Source of the DNA: Candidatus Bathyarchaeota archaeon | GTDB taxonomy: Archaea > Thermoproteota > Bathyarchaeia > 40CM-2-53-6 | Assembly: GCA_005888695.1 (NCBI GenBank) | Contig: VBBH01000086.1 | Coordinates: 1-10,079, forward strand | Direction of reading: 5' to 3' | DNA: 10,079 nucleotides | Shown: positions 1-5,437 of the stretch, piece after piece | Layout of the letters: each line of letters opens with the position of its first letter | Numbering within the stretch: the first letter of the stretch is position 1 | Notes under the pieces: generated by a model | Databases searched by the model: none | Told to the model about the DNA's origin: nothing | Seen by the model: the letters and a program-made list of their open reading frames with translations, nothing else | Program-made: the position numbers and the translations under genes

Positions 1-208
1 CCTGGACGACTCCCGCTTCGACTAGTTGGTCCAGATGTCTTGCGGTGGCTGTGTAGCTCTGGCTGGTTTTGCGGGCGATATCGGTTAGATTGTCCTCTCC
101 GCTACGGGATAGATACTGAAGAATCCTGATTCTGCCTGCGCTGGAGAGTATCCTGTCGAGGCCCCTTACATTTGTGACAGCTTCTGCAGGTGCGGTTGTT
201 GCGGTCAA
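1..208 (-). CDS. Winged-helix DNA-binding regulator, N-terminal part (runs off left edge)
   Basis: The minus strand is open from a TTG at 208 to the window edge (69 codons visible). A short Thr/Ala-rich lead is followed by a typical winged-helix-turn-helix: a first helix around residues 16-23 (GLDRILSS), then GRIRILQYL at 25-33, then LTDIARKTSQSYTATARHLDQL at about 41-62 as the helix-turn-helix, then EAGVV leading into the wing. This pattern fits ArsR/MarR-like archaeal transcription factors. The TTG is chosen because it sits one base after the cdc6 stop codon, an in-frame TGA lies a short way upstream inside cdc6, and no ATG or GTG occurs in frame before the domain. The tight spacing implies co-transcription and probably translational coupling with cdc6. 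What it regulates cannot be read from the sequence. The C-terminus is not visible. Confidence 0.75.
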   Translation of the reverse strand, partial: MTATTAPAEAVTNVRGLDRILSSAGRIRILQYLSRSGEDNLTDIARKTSQSYTATARHLDQLVEAGVVQ

Positions 209-209
209 T

Positions 210-1490
210 CTATGGACTGGCTGATATCGTCGGCGTAGTGGTAGCGGTCAGCATTGATTCCAGCCATTGTCTTGTAGCCGCTGCTGGAGCGTTAATCAAA
301 CCCAAGAGAGTGGTTTTGCCCCTGAAGCCCTCGGTGGACGGGTTGGCGGAGACGATGCCTGTAGCGGATAGGTTCTGGACATACTTCCAGACCTGCGTAT
401 GTGCCCTAGCTATCTCCCTGTACTGTTCACACGCCATTTTGTAGGCGATCTCGACCTCTCCCATGGTCGCGTATGCTTCTCCGGTTCTTTCCAGTTCTCT
501 TGCTAGGGCTAGGATGATCAGTTTCTCGTGAGTGTTCCAGTATTGAGCGTATTCGGGTCGTAGGACTGGGTGGAGGCTGCTTGCGGCGGTCCGGATATGG
601 TCAGGTGTTAGTTCTTTGCTTTCTTCCGAGTCCGCATATTTTCCTGCTCTCCATAATAGTTCGATGGCGTATCGTGCGTCCCCATTATTGGAGGCGATGT
701 CTGCGATGAAGCTGACTAGTGCTTCGGGGACTGTTCCTTCTTTGAAGCTTAGATCGATACGTTCACGCAGTATCTGTTCGAGTTGTGGGCTGGAGTAGTG
801 TTCCAGTCGTATGATGTTGCGTTGGAGGGTGCTTTGTGTGCTCTTGTCCAGTTCTTCTAGTTTCTTTGTTTCTCTGAGGATGACTATGAGTGATAGTCTT
901 GCTTGTCGTCCGGGACGTTCTTCTTGTATACGGGTTAGATTGTAGAGGCTTGTTGAGCCTTCGGCCGCGATTAGTGCTTCTGCTTCGTCGAGGGTGAGTA
1001 TCATGTAGAGGTTTTTCTCTTCTAGTTGGTCTAGTAGTGCGTGTAGTAGTTCGTCGCTGCTGAATCCTCGTTGTGGGAATTGGGGTGAGAGTGATTGTAC
1101 GATCCGTTTGAGGATCATGAAGAGGCTGCCTCGGTATTCGCGGCAGTTGATGTGCTGGTATTGCAGGTTCACTTTCAATGATCGGGCTGTTCGGGAGATG
1201 TCTGTCCCGAATCTTCGTGTTAATGCAGTCTTACCTGTTCCTATGTCGCCTGTGATCATTGCTCGTGGACTGGTGGTCCCGGGCTTGTTGACTACTGATC
1301 TGAATAGTTCTGCTAGGAATCTGAACTGGTTTTCCCGGTAGGGTAAGCGTTGTGGAGTATATTCTAGGCTGAGGGGCTGTTCATCCTTGAAGATGGTCGG
1401 ACGAGAGATGGCTTCACGTATGATATCGGCTGGTGTTAAGCTCCCAGCTGATGAATCGTGACTGGTGACGGATGGTTGTTTCTCATTCAA
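210..1490 (-). CDS. cdc6: Orc1/Cdc6-type replication initiator ATPase
   Basis: This 426-aa AAA+ protein is of the archaeal Orc1/Cdc6 family, which binds origin DNA and loads the MCM helicase. Visible landmarks are the family lead-in LEYTPQRLPYRENQ (residues 42-55), Walker A GDIGTGKT (81-88), a conserved NCREYRGSLF block (115-124), Walker B MILTLDEAEAL (163-173), sensor-2 NNGDARYAIELLWRAGK (268-284), and a C-terminal winged-helix region from about 318 to the end. Length is normal for the family. The Walker B region has DEAEAL where most family members have DE(I/L)D, and the sensor-1 strand (LIVILRET, about 201-208) lacks the usual Asn. I recall similar variants in thaumarchaeal paralogues but cannot check this here. 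The start is the ATG at 1490. No Shine-Dalgarno sequence is seen. A winged-helix regulator follows one base after the stop. A Thr/Ala-rich tail ends the protein. Confidence 0.92.
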   Translation of the reverse strand: MNEKQPSVTSHDSSAGSLTPADIIREAISRPTIFKDEQPLSLEYTPQRLPYRENQFRFLAELFRSVVNKPGTTSPRAMITGDIGTGKTALTRRFGTDISRTARSLKVNLQYQHINCREYRGSLFMILKRIVQSLSPQFPQRGFSSDELLHALLDQLEEKNLYMILTLDEAEALIAAEGSTSLYNLTRIQEERPGRQARLSLIVILRETKKLEELDKSTQSTLQRNIIRLEHYSSPQLEQILRERIDLSFKEGTVPEALVSFIADIASNNGDARYAIELLWRAGKYADSEESKELTPDHIRTAASSLHPVLRPEYAQYWNTHEKLIILALARELERTGEAYATMGEVEIAYKMACEQYREIARAHTQVWKYVQNLSATGIVSANPSTEGFRGKTTLLGLINAPAAATRQWLESMLTATTTPTISASP

Positions 1491-1502
1491 GATGATTACT
1501 TA

Positions 1503-1533
1503 CACCTAGTAAACTTCCAGATTGTACTGGGTG
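1503..1533. promoter_or_regulatory. Inverted repeat just upstream of cdc6 (operator or initiator-binding site candidate)
   Basis: The arms CACCTAGTA (1503-1511) and TACTGGGTG (1525-1533) are inverted copies matching at 8 of 9 positions, with 13 bases between them. The element begins 12 bases before the cdc6 start codon and covers the likely transcription start. By position it could be an operator for the initiator itself or for the co-transcribed winged-helix protein. It does not clearly match the origin recognition box sequences I know, so an origin role is speculative. The rest of the 277-base gap between cdc6 and the next gene holds a TATA-like sequence and a short near-palindrome (CGTGCGAGCACG, 1706-1717). 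No ORF or tRNA was found there. Confidence 0.4.
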
Positions 1534-1555
1534 AAGATATTAGACGAGCAGACCC

Positions 1556-1564
1556 GGATAAAAG
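1556..1564 (-). promoter_or_regulatory. Candidate TATA box for cdc6
   Basis: On the minus strand this reads CTTTTATCC, preceded by GGGATTA. A start of transcription about 26 bases downstream would fall near 1534, giving a leader of roughly 44 bases that contains the inverted repeat. A second candidate (CTAATATC, 1538-1545) and a leaderless option (GTTTACTA, near 1512) cannot be excluded. Confidence 0.3.
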
Positions 1565-1767
1565 TAATCCCGAAACCCAAGAAAAAACGAGATTATCCTA
1601 TCATATCCACGAATGAAACCATACGGGAGTTCTGTAGAGTACATCTCTTGGACTAAATGACTAGGTCCTCAATGCGGGCAAGATCGCCCTAGCGAGTCTG
1701 GACTACGTGCGAGCACGGGCTGAGAGATTTTCCTGTCGAAAACCAGTTCGAAGAGATACGAAAAAGG

Positions 1768-2196
1768 CTACCTAGCCTTCCGAGGATGTCCTCCGCGAAA
1801 TTCTGTCCTCGAGCCGGCTCCATGCATACGTCGTCGAGGTGTCTTCTTTTCGAGGCCCAAGGCGAAAATGTCCCAGGAACGACCCGTCAGACTGGTCAAA
1901 GTAAGGATTGAACCAACTATGTCGATGGGCGAGCTGAGCAATATTGCTACTAGTGTTGTGACTATGGTAGGAACAAAAGCTCGTTTGAGCACCGACCTTC
2001 GGGCCTTGGAGAGTCTCGTGGCATCAGCGAGGTAGACTCCCAGAGCAGCGATGGTGATCCACGGGCCGTAGCCTAACTTTTCAGCGACAGCTCCTACCGA
2101 GAACCAAATTGCATATGCGAGAGCGACAAGAACAGTCGGCTTAATCAGCCAAATGACAATGGAACGCTTGAGGCTATTCTTCGACGATTGTTTCAT
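1768..2196 (-). CDS. Small integral membrane protein, unknown function
   Basis: I do not recognise this 142-aa protein. It has a basic N-terminus (KQSSKNSLKRS), a hydrophobic segment at about 12-36, a second at about 44-58 (PWITIAALGVYLADA), a Lys/Arg-rich loop (63-73), a third hydrophobic stretch at about 76-100, and a hydrophilic, strongly basic C-terminal tail (KKTPRRRMHG and onward). By the positive-inside rule the N-terminus and tail would be cytoplasmic or on the same face as the basic loop. The ATG at 2196 is supported by an in-frame TAA three codons upstream. It stands alone, divergent from the HEPN-like gene. The basic tail could contact nucleic acid or lipid headgroups, but that is a guess. 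Confidence 0.6.
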   Translation of the reverse strand: MKQSSKNSLKRSIVIWLIKPTVLVALAYAIWFSVGAVAEKLGYGPWITIAALGVYLADATRLSKARRSVLKRAFVPTIVTTLVAILLSSPIDIVGSILTLTSLTGRSWDIFALGLEKKTPRRRMHGAGSRTEFRGGHPRKAR

Positions 2197-2244
2197 GCTT
2201 TCTTAAGGAATCCTCGTTCTGGATCCCTTTCATCATCTGTTCAC

Positions 2245-2254
2245 GAATAAAAAC
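2245..2254 (-). promoter_or_regulatory. Candidate TATA box for the 142-aa membrane protein
   Basis: The minus strand reads GTTTTTATTC. It would place transcription start near 2224, leaving a leader of about 28 bases before the ATG at 2196. A small perfect stem (GATCC/GGATC, 2258-2273) lies immediately upstream. The whole 2197-2464 gap looks like a divergent promoter region, and I found no convincing ORF or RNA gene in it. Confidence 0.3.
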
Positions 2255-2435
2255 TTTGATCCTTCGTCGGATCGCTTGTAAATGAAACCCATCCAAGGAA
2301 TGCGGATTGGGTCTTTTCCTGGCTTTCGTGGCAAGAGAATCAATCTTGAACGATCATGTCCGTCAGCCGCTAGATACCAAAGGCTCGCATTCTTATTTTT
2401 GAAAAAGCCTTCGCCAAATCATGAGACATAGCAAC

Positions 2436-2444
2436 CATAAATTA
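2436..2444 (+). promoter_or_regulatory. TATA box for the HEPN-like gene
   Basis: CATAAATTA is centred 25 bases before the TTG at 2465. That is the spacing expected for a leaderless archaeal mRNA starting at that codon, and it supports the TTG rather than the ATG nine bases further in. Confidence 0.5.
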
Positions 2445-2464
2445 CGCTGCTGGGAAATCATGGG

Positions 2465-3145
2465 TTGGCCGAGATGATACCGGAAGATGACCCTCTAGCC
2501 CTTCAGAATAAGATATTGCAGACGAAGGGATGGTCAGTGTCTCAAAAAATCAGGATGTTGGGCTTTACGTTCTATATCTTGAACCAGAACTACAACGAAC
2601 TCAAAAAAGCACTTGTTGCGTACTCGAAACCAGAGCTGGCACAGGAGATTTCTCGGGTTGGAAACAAGAAGAAGCTTAACGCCTTCCTCATGGAAGTCGT
2701 AAGAAGACTTCACAACTATCTAGCAGCCGCAATATCCCTTCGGGACCACACGCATGTTCTGGTGAGGGAATTGTACAAAGGAACTCCTTTCGAAAAAGAG
2801 TATTACACTGAACGGCACCGTACAATCGAAGGATCACCCCAGCATCAGTTCGTTGAACAGCTCCGAAACTACGCTCTTCACAAAAGCATCGTCGACACGA
2901 TGGCGACGACACATTGGGATCGGGAAACAGGAATTGAAACGTCAATAAAGCTCCGCATAGAAAACTTCCGAAGATTCACAAACTTGAGTTTGGTGAGCTT
3001 ACGGCACTACAAGCAAGGTACAGAGAGCTTGTTCACGGCTTCCTGGTGGGAGACGAGCTTGAATGAGCTAACCAATCAAGGCTTTTCATTTTTCGGAGAA
3101 TTCGAGCTAACTTCTCTCGCGACAACTCCAACTTTCCTTACTTGA
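2465..3145 (+). CDS. HEPN-like domain protein (possible RNase)
   Basis: This 226-aa, largely helical soluble protein has a helical N-terminal half (about 23-65) and a central block with LRNYALH at residues 133-139. Arg134 and His139 form an R-x4-H pair with Asn after the Arg. This is the signature of HEPN domains, many of which are metal-independent RNases in toxin-antitoxin and abortive-infection systems. Similar FxxxLRNYxxH segments occur in hypothetical proteins annotated as Cthe_2314-type HEPN; this assignment is from memory and not searched. The C-terminal third (LRIENFRRF and onward) is unassigned. The start is the TTG at 2465, supported by the promoter spacing, with an ATG at 2474 as the alternative. 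No nucleotidyltransferase antitoxin is adjacent. The nearest partner is a membrane protein that converges on it and overlaps its last 70 bases. Confidence 0.7.
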   Translation: MAEMIPEDDPLALQNKILQTKGWSVSQKIRMLGFTFYILNQNYNELKKALVAYSKPELAQEISRVGNKKKLNAFLMEVVRRLHNYLAAAISLRDHTHVLVRELYKGTPFEKEYYTERHRTIEGSPQHQFVEQLRNYALHKSIVDTMATTHWDRETGIETSIKLRIENFRRFTNLSLVSLRHYKQGTESLFTASWWETSLNELTNQGFSFFGEFELTSLATTPTFLT

Positions 3146-3342
3146 GCTGATGTGTAGAGAATAGCACCAACTATCATCGAGATAAGCCCGTAAGAGGCCG
3201 TCAAATTTCCGTAAATCTGTCTACCTAAGAATTGAATATACGCCTGAGTTGTTACTTGACACACTGCTGATGGAGCAAGAGCGCACTCAGAATAGTCGCT
3301 CCAAGAGGAGTATATGACGTAGGTTCCGATAATCGCTAACAA
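3076..3342 (-). CDS. Small two-helix membrane protein, unknown function
   Basis: This 88-aa ORF encodes a hydrophobic N-terminus (about 1-12), a polar loop with two Cys (ECALAPSAVCQV, about 20-31), a second membrane segment around 49-67 (LTASYGLISMIVGAILYTSA), and a basic tail ending in SPKNEKP. The only start codon in the open frame is a TTG at 3342. However, the frame stays open upstream to an in-frame TAA just beyond 3410, and the sequence before the TTG (SLGLFLIAVGI) would complete a full-length transmembrane helix. The true start may therefore be a non-standard codon further upstream, or the gene may have lost its start. The two loop Cys could form a disulfide outside the cell. It is convergent with the HEPN-like gene and overlaps it by 70 bases. 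Function unknown. Confidence 0.55.
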   Translation of the reverse strand: MLAIIGTYVIYSSWSDYSECALAPSAVCQVTTQAYIQFLGRQIYGNLTASYGLISMIVGAILYTSAQVRKVGVVAREVSSNSPKNEKP

Positions 3343-3441
3343 GATACCTACTGCTATTAGGAAGAGTCCGAGACTATTGATCGTCTCAGTCTTCGTGTTA
3401 GTGCCCCGGATTTAACGGAATGTGATCGAATCAACGAAGGG

Positions 3442-3624
3442 TTAGAGTCTCTGCTTGCGCCGGAAAGTATTGATTAGCGAACGTTGGCCCGCGTGGTAAT
3501 CGCAATAGTAGCGTTCGGTCCAAATGCCGCTAACTCTCACGTTAGCTTCCTTCTCGCACCGAGGTGCCTGACACATGTAGACTCGCTTGACTTCCGTCAT
3601 TACTAGATCAGCATTACTTTTCAC
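3442..3624 (-). CDS. Miniature zinc-finger protein
   Basis: This 60-aa protein has C18-x4-C23 (CQAPRC) and C41-x2-H44 (CDYH) separated by 17 residues that include WTERYY. This is a four-ligand zinc-binding arrangement. The C-terminus is strongly basic (NTFRRKQRL), suggesting contact with RNA or DNA. The GTG at 3624 is taken as start. An in-frame ATG at 3600 would give a 52-aa version that keeps all four ligands. A TATA-like sequence lies about 37 bases upstream of the GTG. It is divergent from the HNH-like gene, with which it shares a 105-base promoter region. Partner and role cannot be read from the sequence. Confidence 0.6.
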   Translation of the reverse strand: MKSNADLVMTEVKRVYMCQAPRCEKEANVRVSGIWTERYYCDYHAGQRSLINTFRRKQRL

Positions 3625-3655
3625 AGTCTCGCCGATTAACCTTGTGGGAAGCCAA

Positions 3656-3665
3656 AGATATAATG
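3656..3665 (-). promoter_or_regulatory. TATA box for the 60-aa zinc-finger gene
   Basis: The minus strand reads CATTATATCT, a strong archaeal TATA-like sequence. Transcription would start near 3635, about 11 bases before the GTG start codon. Confidence 0.45.
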
Positions 3666-3702
3666 AGATACCAATAGTTCAGCTTAAGTCAGAGGCTCCC
3701 CG

Positions 3703-3710
3703 TAATAATA
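3703..3710 (+). promoter_or_regulatory. TATA box for the 67-aa HNH-like gene
   Basis: TAATAATA is centred about 24 bases before the TTG at 3730, the spacing expected of a leaderless transcript. No Shine-Dalgarno sequence is present in between (the bases are CCCCGGGACGGGTTCAGA). Confidence 0.45.
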
Positions 3711-3729
3711 ACCCCGGGACGGGTTCAGA

Positions 3730-3933
3730 TTGGTATGGGGTAAATGTCCATGTTGTGGAATGAAGGCCGACTTGACCAAGGACCATGTAAAAGATGATTC
3801 CGGAAAACGGACGGGAGAAACAATCGGAATTTGTCGAGATTGTCATGTTCGATTAGAAAATTACAGACGAGAGCTTGCAAGTTTGCGGTCAAAGTCTGGA
3901 AATACTAAGGAGCCGGCGGAACGGGAATCTTAG
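3730..3933 (+). CDS. Miniature HNH-like zinc protein
   Basis: This 67-aa protein carries C6-x2-C9 (CPCC), then LTKDH (15-19), then C35-x2-C38-H39 (CRDCH). The order CxxC / DH / CxxCH matches the zinc-stabilised HNH endonuclease fold, where the Asp-His pair is the start of the catalytic hairpin and the CxxC pairs hold the structural zinc. The segment after DH is short and acidic (VKDDSGKRTGE), and the usual middle Asn is not obvious, so nuclease activity is uncertain. The protein may simply be a small zinc-knuckle binder. A charged helical tail follows. The TTG at 3730 is the only usable start before the first CxxC. The ATG at 3735 is in another frame and stops at once. Confidence 0.6.
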   Translation: MVWGKCPCCGMKADLTKDHVKDDSGKRTGETIGICRDCHVRLENYRRELASLRSKSGNTKEPAERES

Positions 3934-3978
3934 CCAAGGGTTAGTTTGTCAGTGTTCTCGAAACACACAGACGTTGGC
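3933..3978 (+). other. Nested hairpin directly after the HNH-like gene
   Basis: Three successive stems nest here: GCCAA (3933-3937) with TTGGC (3974-3978), GTC (3948-3950) with GAC (3970-3972), and GTGTT (3952-3956) with AACAC (3962-3966), closing a CTCGA loop. It begins at the last base of the HNH-like stop codon. It could end transcription or protect the 3' end. There is no T-run. Confidence 0.35.
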
Positions 3979-4011
3979 CAAGAACAGGTTCTCCTTCGTG
4001 CCATGAGAATT

Positions 4012-4041
4012 GGATCGACTCCATTTGTCCAGAGTCGATTC
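4012..4041 (+). other. Strong inverted repeat upstream of the 55-aa zinc protein
   Basis: ATCGACTC (4014-4021) and GAGTCGAT (4032-4039) are a perfect 8-base inverted repeat with a 10-base spacer. One wobble and one more pair extend it to 10. It lies 50 bases before the ATG at 4092. It may be an operator, or the end of the preceding transcript. A smaller stem (AGAA/TTCT, 3981-3992) sits between it and the nested hairpin. Confidence 0.35.
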
Positions 4042-4091
4042 CCCTGATTCCGCCATGTAGATAAGTCAGAACAGACTATACTACCACCAGT

Positions 4092-4259
4092 ATGTCGGGC
4101 AGGAATGCTCCGGACTGGCTCAGATGGAAGGACTGTCCACGATGCGGCAAGCTCGAAGACCCCATGCAAGGAGTCTATCTCTGTCTAGCATGCGGGCGAT
4201 GCCAAGACTGCTGCGGCTGCTCCAGCGATACAGATCCAAAACACACCCTCTCCGGGTAA
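4092..4259 (+). CDS. 55-aa cysteine-rich zinc-ribbon protein
   Basis: An ATG at 4092 opens a 55-aa frame ending at TAA 4257-4259. It contains C15-x2-C18 (CPRCG) and C31-x2-C34 (CLACG), a classic zinc ribbon with a 12-residue loop (KLEDPMQGVYL). This is followed at once by C37, C40, C41 and C43 (CQDCCGC), giving eight Cys in 29 residues. The N-terminus has a WLRW motif and the tail is DPKHTLSG. The regular ligand spacing and aromatic/Gly pattern make this a real gene rather than a chance frame. Overlapping longer frames in this stretch show no such pattern. The extra CxxCCxC cluster could bind a second metal or an Fe-S centre; this is inference. The last 26 bases belong to a repeat found again after the next gene. 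TATA-like candidates (TAGATAA near 4058, CTATACT near 4078) precede it. Confidence 0.7.
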   Translation: MSGRNAPDWLRWKDCPRCGKLEDPMQGVYLCLACGRCQDCCGCSSDTDPKHTLSG

Positions 4260-4263
4260 GAGT
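4234..4263 (+). repeat. Direct repeat copy 1
   Basis: This 30-base segment matches 5438-5467 at 27 positions. It covers the last codons and stop of the 55-aa zinc protein, encoding PKHTLSG then TAA. It lies 247 bases before the polytopic membrane gene. Confidence 0.85.
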
Positions 4264-4510
4264 CGTTACAATGTCATCCCTGAGGATGAGGATCATACTC
4301 CTCAAAATCATGGAGAGCGACGACTGCACTAGTTCCCAAGGGGGATAAGTCCGTGGCTAGATTCGCTCTGGCCTAATATTAGAAACTCTCCCCAAGGCGT
4401 CTTTACTGTTACTGTTAGAGTTCCCTGACAAGTTACAAGAACTTCATTCGTTCGCGCCCTTTCCCTTCTCTTTCTAACAGAGATTTCCTGGATGCGCTAG
4501 GCATAGGGTC
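4260..4510. other. Intergenic region with overlapping hairpins and a pyrimidine tract
   Basis: No gene is seen in this gap. It contains two perfect 6-base stems that share three bases and so cannot form together: TCATCC/GGATGA (4274-4289) and TGAGGA/TCCTCA (4287-4304). It also contains a palindrome CTAATATTAG (4373-4382), a long-range repeat AACTCT (4384-4389)/AGAGTT (4417-4422), and a 19-base all-pyrimidine run (4457-4475). The last could act as an archaeal T/C-rich termination signal. No convincing TATA box precedes the next gene. Confidence 0.4.
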
Positions 4511-5371
4511 TTGTCAGAATCAAACAGAATGATTCCGAAATACATTCAGCATCAAGGAGTCACTGGTCCCTCGCACTGGCACGCTCCGGTTCTAAGTGCT
4601 CTTCCTCTTCCAGTCTTCATCGGAATAGTTGCAATATTCAACTTTATTCTCCCTCCCACGGCTCAGTTTGACAGGAGTCTTGCGTTTGAGCCTCCTCTAT
4701 TGAACGCGGTTCTCTACACTGTTTTTCTCGCTTCCACTTCATGCATTGTGGCGTTCATCGCGTTGAAGAGCTATCTGGAAAATGGTCGGCCTTTCTTGGT
4801 GCTGCTCGGAGCAGGCGCATTGGCGTGGGGTTCGGGCTCTCTTCTCGGGGGATGGTTGACCAATATGCCTAGCGGACCGAATCCTGCAGTAACCATCTCT
4901 AACACCGGGGCACTCTTGGCCTCGATGTTCCACGTTGCCAGCGCTGGAATCAACAAACGTGCGTCTATACAAAACGCCGTAAGAAATAGGAAACCAATCA
5001 TGATACTAGCTTATGCGGGGGTCCTATTGTTCACGAGCTTCTACGCCTTCGCAGCTCTGGAAGGAATGGTTCCCGCATTTTTCGTTCCAGGGATAGGCCA
5101 GACACTTTTGAGGATGACAGTTCTCGGTCTTGCAGTAACACTATTCGGGGTCAGTGCGCTATTGTTTGCCAGGCTGTACCCCAGAGCAAAATCAGGTACC
5201 CTCTACTGGTATTTTCTATCGCTAGCATTGACGAGTGTAGGACTGGCGTCCGTGTTCTTTGGAAGGGCTCCTGGAGACCCGATCTCTTGGACTGGCAGAA
5301 CGGCCATGTTCCTAGGAGGAGTCTATCTGATCAAGGCCGTGTTCTTCGTATTCAAAGAACATCACATCTAA
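4511..5371 (+). CDS. Polytopic membrane protein resembling a histidine-kinase sensory module, without output domain
   Basis: This 286-aa protein has about eight predicted membrane segments (roughly residues 28-47, 63-87, 95-117, 127-147, 162-183, 199-221, 231-250, 261-281). Its motif pattern is PPLLNAVLYTVF (61-72), LKSYLENG (85-92), LLGAGALAWGSGSLLGGWL (98-116) and GPNPAVTISNTGALLASMFH (122-141). It resembles, from memory, the N-terminal membrane sensory region of some archaeal and bacterial histidine kinases and PAS-domain proteins. I cannot name the Pfam family with certainty. The protein ends four residues after the last helix, and no kinase, PAS or other signalling domain follows in any frame. 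It is therefore a free-standing sensor-like module, a transporter-like relative, or a truncated kinase. The start is the TTG at 4511, with an ATG at 4529 as the alternative. A direct repeat brackets it. Confidence 0.65.
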   Translation: MSESNRMIPKYIQHQGVTGPSHWHAPVLSALPLPVFIGIVAIFNFILPPTAQFDRSLAFEPPLLNAVLYTVFLASTSCIVAFIALKSYLENGRPFLVLLGAGALAWGSGSLLGGWLTNMPSGPNPAVTISNTGALLASMFHVASAGINKRASIQNAVRNRKPIMILAYAGVLLFTSFYAFAALEGMVPAFFVPGIGQTLLRMTVLGLAVTLFGVSALLFARLYPRAKSGTLYWYFLSLALTSVGLASVFFGRAPGDPISWTGRTAMFLGGVYLIKAVFFVFKEHHI

Positions 5372-5437
5372 AGATCCTTTGAGTTCTCTGAGAAGCAGCA
5401 TTCCAAACAGGGTAACATTGGGAGACAATGATGAAGT

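Noticed and set aside
1680..1767. Possible tRNA-like stretch with a TTCGAA motif
   Set aside because: No acceptor stem, D-loop or complete T-arm can be folded on either strand.
2173..2236. Short upstream ORF (20 codons) overlapping the 142-aa gene start
   Set aside because: It begins before the expected transcription start and has no supporting signal; probably chance.
2258..2273. GATCC/GGATC stem between divergent genes
   Set aside because: A 5-base stem containing a restriction-type palindrome is too short to call a terminator or operator by itself.
4124..4348. 74-codon plus-strand frame and overlapping minus-strand frames
   Set aside because: They are shadows of the 55-aa zinc protein: rich in Arg/Leu/Ser with no domain pattern, while the other frame has regular CxxC pairs.
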